Origin: Suilimivivens sp963618065
GTDB taxonomy: Bacteria > Bacillota > Clostridia > Lachnospirales > Lachnospiraceae
Reading direction: 5' to 3'
DNA: 64,000 nucleotides
Assembly: GCA_963618065.1 (NCBI GenBank)
Contig: CAVERH010000002.1
Span: 60,196-124,195, forward strand
Shown here: positions 51,720 through 61,939 of the stretch, piece by piece
Layout of the letters: the number at the start of each line of letters is the position of its first letter
Numbering within the stretch: the first letter of the stretch is position 1
Program-made: the position numbers and the translations under genes
The notes under the pieces: generated by a model
What the model was told of the DNA's origin: nothing
Database searches by the model: none
What the model saw: the letters and a program-made list of their open reading frames with translations, nothing else

Positions 51720-53471
51720 CTATTCCGTTACAAAATCCTTCCCAATTAATTCAATTTCCCTTGCACACCTCTGATTATTTTCGGACTCTTCCGAAATCTC
51801 CAGAATGGAATTATTCAGATCCACCACACTGGTTGTTACAGATACAATGGCCTCTGCCCTTTCCTTCAGGGACAGGCTGATGTTCTGCATATTCTCTGTA
51901 ACTCCCTGCATTTCACCATCTACGTGCTCAACCTTCTCGTTGATATTGCTCATCATTTGCCGGATTTCTTCTGCATCGGTATTGTAACGGTCTGCCATCA
52001 TGCTGAAGCCGTCGTAATCCTGCCGGATATTTTTTTCCATATAATCAAGCATCCGTGCGGAACCGTCTGCCAGCTTCGAAACCGTCTCCGTCATCTGATC
52101 GTTTAATTGCCGGATCGCATTTGCATTTTCTTTGCTGTCGTCTGCAAGCTTACGGATTTCCTCCGCCACAACCGCAAAGCCCTTTCCGGCTTCCCCCGCT
52201 CTTGCTGCCTCAATTGCGGCATTCAGTGCCAGAAGATTCGTCTGGGATGAGATCTGCAGAATCACTGCGGTCAAAGCTCCGATTTCCTCAATCTTTTTGC
52301 TATCTTCTATACTTCTTCCAAGAGATTCACCTGTACTTGCAATAATTGCTCTGCTGCTTTCGATGCTCTTTCTGGTTACCCCCTGAATATACTGAGCCCT
52401 TTCCTTCAGATCTGAAGAGAACGCATTTCCCCTCGAAACCTCCTGCGCAATACTGCCGGTATCTGCCTTGATTGTCCGGACACGCCCGGAAATTCTTTCT
52501 GTTACTTCTGATATTTCTGTCGTGCCTGCTGACAGCTCCTCCATTGTTGCCGACAGATTACAGATCACATCATTCGCCTCCGTAACACTCTCATTCACAA
52601 CCTCAGTGGAATTCATTACTTCCCTGGATCTGGTTTTCAGCTTGGCAATAATCTCACACAGATTCCGAATTAAAACATTTGCATTTTCTACCATTCCGCC
52701 GATTTCATCTTTTGAAGTAACTGCAATTTCCTGTGTTAAATCTGCATTACCTTCATCTACACCATCGGCAATCCTTGCAAGTCCCCTGCTCACCTCATTA
52801 ATCGGACGAATAACTGACAGATACATCATAATCAGAATTGCTGCAAATGCTGCCACACTGATCACGATCACGATTATGGTAAGTGTCGATGTTGTTTCTG
52901 CACTTTTCATGACACTCTGTCTGATGGCAGTCATACCCTCGTCAATTGCGGTTTCAAGATTAATACAAAGCTGCTCCTGTCCCAATATGCATTCCAGCGT
53001 CTCTCCACCCAGTAATTGCTTAACAAGCACCATATCTCCCTGTTTTCTTGCATCACTGCACTTCAGCAGACTCTGCAGCAGGGCCTCACAGCCTGTCCGG
53101 TATTCCGTGTATGCCTTCCGTATCTCTTCATTTCCGGAGTTATCACATATCTGTTGCATATCCTCCAGAAGCACATACATCTGCTCCACCTCAGAATCGA
53201 CCAGTCCGTAAATATCTCCGGCTATCTCCAGATCAGCATCTGAGCTTCCTGCCAGGATATTAATGTACTTCTGGATCATTTCCATTTTTTTACCGATTGC
53301 TCCATAGGTAGATTCCATGGACAGATAAACCGTGCTCATCCTGTAAGATTCTTTTTTCATATTTCTTACGCTGCTCTGTATCCCCAGCATACCTACAGTC
53401 GTAAGCACCAGCAGCATGACCATCAGTCCAATTATCTTTCCCTTCAAGGATAAACCTTTTCCTCTTTTCAT
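51720..53471 (-). CDS. Methyl-accepting chemotaxis protein with four-helix sensor
   Basis: 583 residues. TM1 about 11-31, a mostly helical extracellular sensor about 35-195 of the 4HB type, TM2 about 198-222, HAMP with VIRPINEVSRGLARIADG, then the signalling coiled coil with tip SSQTNLLALNAAIEAARAGEAGKGFAVVAEEIRKLA. It sits between the GH78 rhamnosidase (21 nt) and the LacI-type/GGDEF gene (23 nt), so it is probably co-expressed with sugar-degrading enzymes. It may use the carbohydrate system's ligand or signal to non-flagellar targets. Confidence 0.93.
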   Translation of the reverse strand: MKRGKGLSLKGKIIGLMVMLLVLTTVGMLGIQSSVRNMKKESYRMSTVYLSMESTYGAIGKKMEMIQKYINILAGSSDADLEIAGDIYGLVDSEVEQMYVLLEDMQQICDNSGNEEIRKAYTEYRTGCEALLQSLLKCSDARKQGDMVLVKQLLGGETLECILGQEQLCINLETAIDEGMTAIRQSVMKSAETTSTLTIIVIVISVAAFAAILIMMYLSVIRPINEVSRGLARIADGVDEGNADLTQEIAVTSKDEIGGMVENANVLIRNLCEIIAKLKTRSREVMNSTEVVNESVTEANDVICNLSATMEELSAGTTEISEVTERISGRVRTIKADTGSIAQEVSRGNAFSSDLKERAQYIQGVTRKSIESSRAIIASTGESLGRSIEDSKKIEEIGALTAVILQISSQTNLLALNAAIEAARAGEAGKGFAVVAEEIRKLADDSKENANAIRQLNDQMTETVSKLADGSARMLDYMEKNIRQDYDGFSMMADRYNTDAEEIRQMMSNINEKVEHVDGEMQGVTENMQNISLSLKERAEAIVSVTTSVVDLNNSILEISEESENNQRCAREIELIGKDFVTE

Positions 53472-53492
53472 ACTCTCACCGCCTTATACGTT

Positions 53493-56057
53493 CTAAACTG
53501 GTTGCGTCTGCTCACATATAACGGTTCCGTTCTCACTAAGTCGGTAGCTTCCGCCAGGCAGACAGGTACTGTATCCCGACGGCAGAACAATTTCTGCTGT
53601 CGCATTGCACGGGATTTCAAAATGATAGCTGACTCTGTCCCCCTCATAGAGCCATTCACTGACAAATACACCGTATGGAGAATTCCACCTCCCTGCAGCA
53701 TGCTGTAACCGCTTATCCGGCATGGGGCGAATTGTCATACAGACAGCCTTCTGCATGTGAGGATGAAATCCGCATATATACTGATACATCCATTCACTGA
53801 TGCTTCCATAGGCGTAATGGTTCAGGCTGTTCATTCCCGTACTGCTGATATGTCCATCCTCGTCAAGGGAATTCCATCTTTCCCAGACAGTTGTAGCACC
53901 CAGCTTAACCTCGTGAAGCCATCCCGGATATTCCCGGTTCAAAAGCAGTGTATATGCCAGATCATTGCGGTTATGCTCCGATAAGACCGGACAGAGTATC
54001 GGCGTCCCGACAAATCCGGTATTCAGCTTATTTCCGTTTTCTTCGATAAGCCTTACCAGCGTGCTCAGTAAATACTGCTCGGATCTGGAATCATATAACC
54101 CAAAGAACAGTAACATTGCACAGGCCGTCTGGGTAGGCTCTACCGTAAGCTCGCCAGCCTCGTTGTAATAATAATCCAGAAAGCTCTTATAAATCGCTTT
54201 CCTTTGATTTTGAAACTCTGCTCCCCTGACATCCCCCAATTCATTGGCAGCCTTCTCACAAATCACCGTGGAATGATAATACCAGGCAGATGCTATTAAT
54301 CCCATGTCCGTTTTTCCAATTGGATTGAGCAGGTTTCCGTTGTCCAGAGCCAGCCAGTCGCCAAGCTGTCTGTCATTCTGCCATAGGTAAGGAATTTCAT
54401 TCTCCCTCGCTCGACCGGTCATGTAATCCACCCAGTCACACATGATAGGATAATTCTCCATAAGAAGCTGTTTGTTTCCATAAAATTCATACAATTTCCA
54501 TGGAAGAACCGTTGCCACATCCCCCCAGGTACAAGCCCCTGCATCCTGATAAAACGGGTTCGTGTTCTCCTCTGCCCTGACCTTGGGTCTCGGTGCAAAG
54601 AAAGGAACTGCTCCCCCGCAAAGCCTCTGCTCTGCCCTGACACATTTCAGATAATGCCGGAAGAAAGCACTGCTGTTCATATGAAAGCATGCTGTTCCGG
54701 CAAATGCTGTCACATCACCAGTCCATCCCATTCGTTCATCTCTTTGCGGACAATCCGTAGGAATATCCAGAAAATTACACTTCTGAGAGCGAAGAGTATT
54801 GATAAACAGGGTATTCACCTCTTCGTTTGAGGTCTTAATTTCTCCGGTTCTTTCAATGTCCGACATCAGACGGTATGCACGATATCGAAGCATCTGTCCC
54901 TCTTCCAATCCGGACACCTTAACATAACGGAATCCGTAATAGGTAAAATGAGGTGCTGCCTTTTCATAGCCACCTCTGGAGGTGAATTGCAGCTCCGCCT
55001 TCGCGGTTCGAAGATTTTCCCGGTAAAAATCGCCATCCTGCAAAAGCTCCGCATGCTGCAGCAAAACTGTCTGTCCCTTGACCAGGGATCCCTCAAACTC
55101 TACCCATCCGGTAATTACCCTTCCGAAATCCACAATATCGTATCCGTTCGGATGATGAGTGATCCCGACCGGCTCATATTGGGTTACCTTGCGGACCGGA
55201 GGATTCGTCCTTTCACAAAGAAGCTCTGTCGTATCATCCAGCTCTTCAACTCCGATCCCTTCTATCCTTACCGTTTCATCGATAATCTCCCCATCATAAA
55301 TTCCATTCGACAAAATGGTACTGGTATCACAGCTCCAGGTATGATCCGTACCGATGCACTCTGTGCTTCCGTCCTCATAGGTAAGCCGGAGCTCTCCGAT
55401 GCATTTCTTACGGTCGCCATACAAATTATAGTAATCACCGTCAAATCCAAACCGTCCCTTGTACCAGCCCTCCCCAAGGAGTACCTCTATTTCGTTCTCT
55501 CCCTCTACCAGCAATTCTCCAACATCAAAGGTCTGGTACTCCATGCGGCAGTCATAGGAGTGATATCCGGGCTTTAAATATTCATCACCGACCTTCTGAC
55601 CATTCAGATACAGCTCATAGAGTCCTAATCCATAGAAATAAATTCTGGCATTATGGATTCCCGGAAAAATATCAAAGCTTTTATGTAATACCGGCATCTG
55701 CTTCGTTTCACGTTCAGGCGAAATCCATCTCGCGAACCATGGCTCGTTTCCTTTGGCGGTTTCGAACCATGCGATCTCACTGAGACAACTATTCCAATTC
55801 TCATCCATCGCCCGGATCTGCCAGTAATATCTCGTTCTCGGTTCAAGAGCTACATCAATTGACAGCTCACATTGATGATAATCCTTAAGAATTCCGGTAT
55901 TATAAATCTCCACATTCTGCTCTTTCCAGATTCTGAGCTGTACTTTTTGAAGGAAACAGGCCGTTGTTTCCTTTACCTTCCAGGAAAAATTCAAAAATGA
56001 GAAATCATACCCCAGCGGATTTATTAACTGGTTGACCTTTAGCTCATTGATCTTCAT
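53493..56057 (-). CDS. GH78 alpha-L-rhamnosidase
   Basis: 854 residues, no signal peptide. N-terminal beta domains (FnIII-like, then a lectin-like domain with FYGLGLYELYLNGQKVGD) precede the (alpha/alpha)6 barrel and a C-terminal beta domain. The GH78 active-site signature DCPQRDERMGWTGD spans 435-448, with its acidic residues intact. It removes terminal alpha-L-rhamnose from plant glycosides or polysaccharides such as rhamnogalacturonan. ATG 56057 is preceded by AAGGGG; an upstream frame to 56111 overlaps the GH3 end and is not conserved. Neighbour NagZ-like GH3 ends 26 nt earlier. Confidence 0.95.
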   Translation of the reverse strand: MKINELKVNQLINPLGYDFSFLNFSWKVKETTACFLQKVQLRIWKEQNVEIYNTGILKDYHQCELSIDVALEPRTRYYWQIRAMDENWNSCLSEIAWFETAKGNEPWFARWISPERETKQMPVLHKSFDIFPGIHNARIYFYGLGLYELYLNGQKVGDEYLKPGYHSYDCRMEYQTFDVGELLVEGENEIEVLLGEGWYKGRFGFDGDYYNLYGDRKKCIGELRLTYEDGSTECIGTDHTWSCDTSTILSNGIYDGEIIDETVRIEGIGVEELDDTTELLCERTNPPVRKVTQYEPVGITHHPNGYDIVDFGRVITGWVEFEGSLVKGQTVLLQHAELLQDGDFYRENLRTAKAELQFTSRGGYEKAAPHFTYYGFRYVKVSGLEEGQMLRYRAYRLMSDIERTGEIKTSNEEVNTLFINTLRSQKCNFLDIPTDCPQRDERMGWTGDVTAFAGTACFHMNSSAFFRHYLKCVRAEQRLCGGAVPFFAPRPKVRAEENTNPFYQDAGACTWGDVATVLPWKLYEFYGNKQLLMENYPIMCDWVDYMTGRARENEIPYLWQNDRQLGDWLALDNGNLLNPIGKTDMGLIASAWYYHSTVICEKAANELGDVRGAEFQNQRKAIYKSFLDYYYNEAGELTVEPTQTACAMLLFFGLYDSRSEQYLLSTLVRLIEENGNKLNTGFVGTPILCPVLSEHNRNDLAYTLLLNREYPGWLHEVKLGATTVWERWNSLDEDGHISSTGMNSLNHYAYGSISEWMYQYICGFHPHMQKAVCMTIRPMPDKRLQHAAGRWNSPYGVFVSEWLYEGDRVSYHFEIPCNATAEIVLPSGYSTCLPGGSYRLSENGTVICEQTQPV

Positions 56058-56083
56058 TGGACCCCTTCCTGATACCTCAATAA

Positions 56084-57766
56084 TCAGTAAGTCAGCTCCT
56101 CTCGGCCGCAAAACGGATCGATCGGACTTTTACCATAAAAGGTATCTCCTTCCGTAATTTTCTTCACAACCGCTTCCAGAACATAATCGTTATTGGAATA
56201 GCAGTTGATATATGTTTTAATCATTGGTACATCAAGTAAGTGATAGGGATTCGCCAGACTGATAAACAGAACCGGAACCTCGTCTGCGAACCACGGCACA
56301 TTATTCCCCTGACCCCAGAAGGTGTACCAGTTGATGCGGTTCGTGGTCTGGTTACTTGCGTTTTCCACATTTCCGATATAAATCACACAGTCGTACTTCT
56401 CCTTAAACTGCGTTACATTATCTACTCCGACATCAAAATTTTCCTTTTCATAAAGAGTCACCTCAAAGCCCTTCTTCTCCAGTTCTTCTTTGACTTTCGT
56501 GACAACACGCTCATTGGAGGGAAACGGTCCAAGTATTTCCAACAGAATCCGACGGCATTTTTCCGGTGACAGCGGAAGCAGCTTCTGCGTATCCTTAACA
56601 AGGGTAATGGATCGATCTGCCAGCTCTCTCGCCCATGCAATGTGCTGTTTATCCTTCAGAATCGATAATTTTCTCTCATCCGGTACAAGCAGTCCATGAT
56701 GCTTCTTTTCGTGTAATCGCAGAGCCGCTTTCATGGCCAGAATCCTCCTGTTGGCATCATTCAGTCTCTTTTCAGACAGGATGCCATTTTGATATCCTTC
56801 CAGCATGAACTGATAATCCTCATGCAGATCCTTATTAAACAGGATCATGTCACAGCCGCATTCAACCGCATAGGGAATGGATACCGAACGCTTCATTGCC
56901 GAGGTAAAGCCCACCATAGGCGTTGCATCTGTAATAATCAGACCTTCAAATCCGAGCTTTTCCCTGAGCAGATGATTCAGAAGCTCCTTCGATAAGGTAG
57001 CCGGAATGATTTTCCCTTTAGACGCAGGATTATAATGCACCTGATAGGACGGAAGTGCGATATGTCCTGCCATGACAGACAAGGTCCCCGCCTCTATCAA
57101 TTCCCTGTAAATTCTTCCGTAGCTGTTATCCCATTCCTCCATGGATAAAGAATTTACGCTTGTAAGCAGATGCTGGTCTCTTTCGTCAATTCCATCTCCC
57201 GGAAAATGCTTGATGGAAGTAGCTACGCCGCATTCCCTGGCTCCTCTCATATATTCTCTGGCATATGAGATAATCACATCCACATCCCTGCCGTAAGTCC
57301 GGACATTCGTAATAGGATTATGGTCGTTTATATCAATATCCACAACCGGAGCAAATGCCCAGTTGATACCTAAAGCAGATGCTTCAGAGCATGCAATCTT
57401 TCCAAGCCGGTAAGCGTATATCTTGTCGTTAGCTGCTGCACATGCCATCTGCTTTCCATACGGAGTGCCGTCCGTTGCGGCACCATCTCCGCCGGCCTCC
57501 AGATTCGAGGGAATCAGAAGCGGTATCTCAGAATGTGACTGTGCATACTCAAAGGTCGCTCTCATTTCTGCACCTACACCATCCCGGAAAAACAATCCTC
57601 CAATATGATGCGACAGCAGCATATCCAGATAGGATGGATCTGTAGAATACCCGATCGGACAAAATAGCTGACCAATCTTTTCCTCCAGTGTCATTTTTGA
57701 AAGCGTGGCGTCCACCCATGCGATATCCCCACTTCCCAGTTGAAATGGTTTTGCTTTTAGATTCAT
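56084..57766 (-). CDS. GH3 glycosidase, NagZ-like two-domain type
   Basis: 560 residues, no signal peptide. Barrel 1-345 with the substrate-proximal KHFPGDGIDERDQHL (186-200), containing the Asp/His pair that replaces the usual acid/base Glu in NagZ-type enzymes, and nucleophile Asp 280 (GLIITDATP). A reduced second domain (about 370-550) has no FnIII. NagZ relatives release beta-N-acetylglucosamine or beta-glucosyl residues, and some act as phosphorylases, which would fit the beta-phosphoglucomutase-like gene just upstream. The exact substrate is open. It precedes GH78 by 26 nt, and a hairpin lies in its leader (57791-57806). Confidence 0.9.
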   Translation of the reverse strand: MNLKAKPFQLGSGDIAWVDATLSKMTLEEKIGQLFCPIGYSTDPSYLDMLLSHHIGGLFFRDGVGAEMRATFEYAQSHSEIPLLIPSNLEAGGDGAATDGTPYGKQMACAAANDKIYAYRLGKIACSEASALGINWAFAPVVDIDINDHNPITNVRTYGRDVDVIISYAREYMRGARECGVATSIKHFPGDGIDERDQHLLTSVNSLSMEEWDNSYGRIYRELIEAGTLSVMAGHIALPSYQVHYNPASKGKIIPATLSKELLNHLLREKLGFEGLIITDATPMVGFTSAMKRSVSIPYAVECGCDMILFNKDLHEDYQFMLEGYQNGILSEKRLNDANRRILAMKAALRLHEKKHHGLLVPDERKLSILKDKQHIAWARELADRSITLVKDTQKLLPLSPEKCRRILLEILGPFPSNERVVTKVKEELEKKGFEVTLYEKENFDVGVDNVTQFKEKYDCVIYIGNVENASNQTTNRINWYTFWGQGNNVPWFADEVPVLFISLANPYHLLDVPMIKTYINCYSNNDYVLEAVVKKITEGDTFYGKSPIDPFCGREELTY

Positions 57767-57790
57767 AACTTCTACCTTTCTATGAAAACA

Positions 57791-57806
57791 GCCAGAATTT
57801 TCTGGC
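57791..57806 (-). terminator. Hairpin in the leader of the NagZ-like GH3
   Basis: GCCAGAA/TTCTGGC followed on the minus strand by TGTTTTC. A weak or partial terminator between the transporter/HAD genes and the glycosidase-pilus genes. Confidence 0.55.
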
Positions 57807-57844
57807 CGTTATATTTCCTTTGTTATTATGTCAGTTACGATTAG

Positions 57845-58480
57845 TCATAGTATTTTTTGCAGATCGCTGAAATGCTTCAATGGATATGTCGTCTTTCCAT
57901 ATCGCGCGGCCTCCGAAAGACCGGCGCTGTCGAATCCTCCTGCAGCTGCTGCGTCAATTCCTGCTCTTGCATCTTCCACTACAAGGCATCTCATTGGATT
58001 TTCCAAAAGGTAATCTGCCGCCTTCACAAATACCTCCGGATCCGGTTTGGATTTATGGATATTCGTGCCGTCACTGACAGCATCAAAATAATCGCCCAGA
58101 CCAAGTTTCTCCAGAATCAGCTTTGCGTTTTTGCTTGAGGAACCAATGGCAAGGAAATATCCACGTCTGCGCAATTCATCCAGCGTTTCACGAACCTCCT
58201 CCGGCAGCTCCTTTTCCGTCATTCCCTGAATCAGGGATACATAGGTTTCATTCTTTTTATTGACCAGGTTCATCTTTTCTTCTTCGGAATATTCCCTGTC
58301 GCTATTCTCAAGAATAATTTCAAGGCTTTCCATCCGGCTTACTCCACGAAGCCGGTTATTGATATTTTCATCAAAATAAACACCTATTTCATCTGCCATT
58401 TTCTTCCATGCCAGATAGTGATAATGATCTGTAGAGCAAATCACTCCATCAAGGTCAAAAATAACTGCTTTATACTTCAT
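57845..58480 (-). CDS. pgmB: Beta-phosphoglucomutase-like HAD phosphatase/mutase
   Basis: 211 residues, HAD superfamily. Nucleophile motif FDLDGVICSTDHYHYLAWK, cap-domain RGVSRMESL, motif II GSSSKNA, Lys in HKSKPDP and metal motif VVEDARAGI. The cap pattern is that of beta-phosphoglucomutase, which turns beta-glucose 1-phosphate from disaccharide phosphorolysis into glucose 6-phosphate. The 4 residues after the first motif and the cap favour mutase over simple phosphatase, but this is not certain. It overlaps the upstream permease gene by 11 nt and is the last gene before the hairpin. Confidence 0.85.
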   Translation of the reverse strand: MKYKAVIFDLDGVICSTDHYHYLAWKKMADEIGVYFDENINNRLRGVSRMESLEIILENSDREYSEEEKMNLVNKKNETYVSLIQGMTEKELPEEVRETLDELRRRGYFLAIGSSSKNAKLILEKLGLGDYFDAVSDGTNIHKSKPDPEVFVKAADYLLENPMRCLVVEDARAGIDAAAAGGFDSAGLSEAARYGKTTYPLKHFSDLQKIL

Positions 58481-59477
58481 TCTTTTCGCCTTTTTTCTCC
58501 ATATATTTTTTAAGTGTCACTAATTCGACAACTTTATTTTCATTGTTCAGATAAATCAGGAATATCACTAAAATTAATGCGGTAACAATCTGCTGGACAG
58601 AAGAGTCTACGTTTAATCTTGCATACATCAGTGAAATAAATGCGGTTGTTACTGCTCCAAGTAAATATCCAATTTTATCGTTACAGAATCTTCCGATAAA
58701 TCCACCTATGAACATAGGAAGAAATGCCGTGAACATAACGCCTATGGAACCAAAGTTCAAGGACATCTGTATCGTTCCTGTATTTGTAGCGCTCATAAAT
58801 CCCACAACTCCCATTAATCCGCCTGCAATCAGATAGCATCCAACCGCATTCGGGACTTCACGGATTCCGGTATTAACAGATACCTTCTGTCCGGATAAAA
58901 GCGCTCTGTAATCGTATCCAAATTGTGTATAATCAAAGATAAAAATAATGACTGCCAGACCGGCAATAATTACAAGCGAATAATTCCACACGCTCGGAAA
59001 GCTGATCAGCTCCGTATTCGTTACAAAGGAAACTCCGCGTCCATCTGTAAGTGTAAATGCCAGGCCTTCATAAAAAAGCGTCACTCCAAGAGACACAATG
59101 ATCGGCGGAAGCTTTACAAGCACATAGATAGCTCCTGATACTGCTCCCAAAAGCAGTCCTGCCAGAATCGATATCATCAGCATTACCGGAGTGCTTAATC
59201 CAAGCTTCGTGCAGATACTTGCACTAATTACGGAGGACAGTAATGAAATCGAGCCGATGGAGAAGTCAAATCTTCCGGAATTCAGGTTAATTGATAATGC
59301 AAAGGTTGTTAACATTACCGAGGCTGCAGCCCGAAAGAATACTTTCCAATCCCCCTGTGTCTCAAACATAATTACGTTATTTGATATGCATAAAAGCTGC
59401 ATAATAAGGAATGTTCCCAGGGGAATTGCAATAATTCCCAATACTCTTTTCCACATTTTCTGATTGCTGTTCTTCAT
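58470..59477 (-). CDS. Sugar ABC transporter permease (RbsC-like), second
   Basis: 335 residues with about ten membrane helices and the BPD_transp_2 pattern (NLNSGRFDFSIGSISLLSSVISASI, GAIYVLVKLPPIIVSLGVTLFYEGLAF, GGLMGVVGFMSATNTGTI, PMFIGGFIGRF). It is the second permease of a type I (ribose/galactose-like) sugar importer whose other parts lie upstream. Unlike most such operons, the two permease genes are separated by the binding-protein gene. ATG 59477 follows GAGGTGG. A strong stem-loop precedes the gene. Confidence 0.9.
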   Translation of the reverse strand: MKNSNQKMWKRVLGIIAIPLGTFLIMQLLCISNNVIMFETQGDWKVFFRAAASVMLTTFALSINLNSGRFDFSIGSISLLSSVISASICTKLGLSTPVMLMISILAGLLLGAVSGAIYVLVKLPPIIVSLGVTLFYEGLAFTLTDGRGVSFVTNTELISFPSVWNYSLVIIAGLAVIIFIFDYTQFGYDYRALLSGQKVSVNTGIREVPNAVGCYLIAGGLMGVVGFMSATNTGTIQMSLNFGSIGVMFTAFLPMFIGGFIGRFCNDKIGYLLGAVTTAFISLMYARLNVDSSVQQIVTALILVIFLIYLNNENKVVELVTLKKYMEKKGEKNEV

Positions 59478-59537
59478 ACTGCCACCTCTCTGTATTTGCA
59501 GCCGTCCCACATAAACCAGCTACCTTCTCCTTAATCC

Positions 59538-59570
59538 GGGGGACTCCGGACGAATCCGGAGATTTCCCCC
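59538..59570 (-). promoter_or_regulatory. Strong stem-loop with TTCG tetraloop after binding-protein gene
   Basis: GGGGG/CCCCC outer stem and CTCCGGA-TTCG-TCCGGAG inner stem, 12 nt after the stop at 59583, with no T-run. It is typical of an mRNA-stabilising or processing element that keeps binding-protein levels above those of the permease. Confidence 0.75.
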
Positions 59571-59582
59571 AAATATAAACTC

Positions 59583-60893
59583 TTACTGTGCCATCGCCTT
59601 GATATCTGCAAAGGAATACTTTCCTACAAATTCTTCAAATGCTGCATAATCACATGTAAGCAGTGTATCAAGCATATCCTTCGTATATGCAGGTGCTTCT
59701 GTAGAGCTGTCTACTGCATAGTATTCATTAAATTCTTCTGCGCTTGTTGCAACCCAGTATCCCTGTCCAAGTGCCAGAGCATTTCCATCCTCTGTACGAA
59801 TCGGAGCTCCTAAAATTGCTCTGTAGGTTGCGATAAATACGGGGCCAATGCTTGCTGAGAATTTACCGGCAAGGTAATCCAGCATTCCAGCTTCCATTGC
59901 ATCCTTATAGCTCTCTGCATAGGCATCTACACTGGCAATCTTGACATCGGTTCCCGAAATGGCAGCGCCAAAGAAATCCGAACCGTTCCCTACAGCCAGA
60001 ATCACCTCAAGGTCAGCTGTCTGTGCCATCTGTGCACACTTGCCAAACCATGCATCATCCATGTCATAGCCGCCAACATAGCCTGCAATATTGATTGTGC
60101 CGATTGCACCGGTATCAATTCCTGCATCTGCATAAATCTGGGCAATAATGCCATCCTTATCGGTTGCTCCCTTGTAATTGGCTCCATCTCCGCCGGCTTC
60201 AACCATCGCGGTCAGCATACCTGCTGCACGATAGATATGCATATCCGTGAAGTAAGGAATTGCACCACCAAAAATTGCAAAATTAGTTTTGTCCTGATCA
60301 AGATAGTGCTTTGCCATGTCATAGCCGGTCTGGTATTCAATATCCAGAGAGGGGCCGATTGCGCCTACATAATGCTCATATCCCTTGTAGGTTTCATACT
60401 CATCTGCCGTTAAGGTTCCTGTAGCTACGGCATAGTAAACACCTGCTTCTTCACACTGCTCGATCTGAGCCGGTCTGTCAAAGGATGAGAACGAGATAAT
60501 ACCCTTACAATTATTCGTGATAAAGGTTTCAATTGCAGAAGCCTCACCTGCAGCATCCTTTAATTCATCGGAATAAATCAGCTCCACATTGTACTGCTTC
60601 TGAATGTACTCCGTATAATATGCACGGAATGCCAGTGCCTCTGCTGTTGTACCATCTGATATAAGGATACCGATTTTTTCGGTATTGCTCATATCCAGCT
60701 CTACAGCCTCCTCCGGCTCCACTGCAGCATCTGCTGTTTCCTCTGTGGTCTCTGTCACTTCTGTTGTTTCCGTTGTCTCTGTTGTTTCTTCTGCTGCAGC
60801 CCCATCCTGTGCTGTTGTTGAGCTGCCGCAGCCCGTCAGTGTAAAGGACAATACTGTCGTTACACAAAGAGCCATTGCTAATAACTTTTTCAT
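59583..60893 (-). CDS. Sugar ABC transporter substrate-binding lipoprotein
   Basis: 436 residues. The lipobox LTGCGSS marks a membrane-tethered binding protein. A Thr/Glu tandem linker (TTETTE units, about 30-60) spaces a two-lobed periplasmic-binding domain (IGILISDGTTAEALAFRAYYTEYI; FITNNCKGIISFSSFDRPAQIEQC; VGNGSDFFGAAISGTDVKIASVDAY). It should capture a mono- or oligosaccharide for the adjacent ABC importer. ATG 60893 has AAGGAGGAAGAA upstream; a longer frame to 60956 lacks a site and family homology. Confidence 0.92.
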   Translation of the reverse strand: MKKLLAMALCVTTVLSFTLTGCGSSTTAQDGAAAEETTETTETTEVTETTEETADAAVEPEEAVELDMSNTEKIGILISDGTTAEALAFRAYYTEYIQKQYNVELIYSDELKDAAGEASAIETFITNNCKGIISFSSFDRPAQIEQCEEAGVYYAVATGTLTADEYETYKGYEHYVGAIGPSLDIEYQTGYDMAKHYLDQDKTNFAIFGGAIPYFTDMHIYRAAGMLTAMVEAGGDGANYKGATDKDGIIAQIYADAGIDTGAIGTINIAGYVGGYDMDDAWFGKCAQMAQTADLEVILAVGNGSDFFGAAISGTDVKIASVDAYAESYKDAMEAGMLDYLAGKFSASIGPVFIATYRAILGAPIRTEDGNALALGQGYWVATSAEEFNEYYAVDSSTEAPAYTKDMLDTLLTCDYAAFEEFVGKYSFADIKAMAQ

Positions 60894-60968
60894 TTCTTCC
60901 TCCTTATAAAAGTTGTAATTAATGAGTAAATATATATAAGGCAGATAATTCTGCACCTATACGGTTTG

Positions 60969-61928
60969 TTACCGTGGAAGAAGCTTTCCACGCTGGTCAC
61001 TTGTCGATGCAAAAACAACCAGAATAAAAATTGCTGCCTTAACCATCTGTCCGATTCCAGAATCAAGATTAAACATGGTCATGATCTGGCTCAGAAGGGT
61101 CATCGAGAATGCACCAATCACTGCTGCATAGATTTTACTCCTTGCTCCGCCTGATACCGGCATTCCGCCGAACACAATCGCAATAATGACATCCATACCA
61201 ACACTGGAGGCCGTATTTCTTGTTAATGTCGGCGCATAGATAATCGTAAGGAGCGACCCTAAACCAACTCCAAAGCCGGCCATTACAAATGCGATAATGG
61301 AATACTTCTTTAAGGAAATCCCGCTCAATTTGGCACAAAGCGGATTCCCACCCAGAAACTTTTCTCTCCTTCCGACCTTGGTAAAGCTGAACACAAAAAC
61401 ACAGATGAGAAGGAATACCGCCAGGGAAACCACCTTCACTGTCATATTGTTATACGGCTTTACTGCCGCAGCCGGCACTGCAATTTCAGATCCGGTTCCG
61501 TTAACCTTAATGAGAACCAGTATGAGCGCATTCAGAACACTCAGCATGGCAATGGTTGTAACAAATACCGGTAAATTAAACACACTTGCCAGTACGGAAT
61601 TAAACAGAGAAATCAATACTGCAACACCTATGCATACAAGCGCCATTACCAGAATGCTCTCTGTTTTGTTATATGCCATTCCCCCAAGCAGTGCACTCAC
61701 TGCCGCCGATGCTCCAAGGCTGATATCAAAGGAGCCCAGTGTATAGATAAAAATTGCTCCTGTTGCCACTACAGCAACCACTACGGACTGATTGATAATA
61801 GCCTTCATTCCATATGAGATATTAATATCCTTTATCGTTCCGATCACCAAAAATCCCGCAAGAAGAACGATCAGACCAAAAAGCGGTGCGAAATTCATAA
61901 TATGCTTTTTTAGATTATTTGTTTTCAT
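60969..61928 (-). CDS. Sugar ABC transporter permease (RbsC-like), first
   Basis: 319 residues with about nine to ten membrane helices and BPD_transp_2 motifs (GSFDISLGASAAVSALLGGMAY, ASVFNLPVFVTTIAMLSVLNALIL, VIIAIVFGGMPVSGGARSKIY). It pairs with the second permease to form the channel. GGAGGCGG precedes the ATG. It lies 11 nt after the ATPase gene and 75 nt before the binding-protein gene. Confidence 0.92.
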   Translation of the reverse strand: MKTNNLKKHIMNFAPLFGLIVLLAGFLVIGTIKDINISYGMKAIINQSVVVAVVATGAIFIYTLGSFDISLGASAAVSALLGGMAYNKTESILVMALVCIGVAVLISLFNSVLASVFNLPVFVTTIAMLSVLNALILVLIKVNGTGSEIAVPAAAVKPYNNMTVKVVSLAVFLLICVFVFSFTKVGRREKFLGGNPLCAKLSGISLKKYSIIAFVMAGFGVGLGSLLTIIYAPTLTRNTASSVGMDVIIAIVFGGMPVSGGARSKIYAAVIGAFSMTLLSQIMTMFNLDSGIGQMVKAAIFILVVFASTSDQRGKLLPR

Positions 61929-61939
61929 GTAACCGCCTC

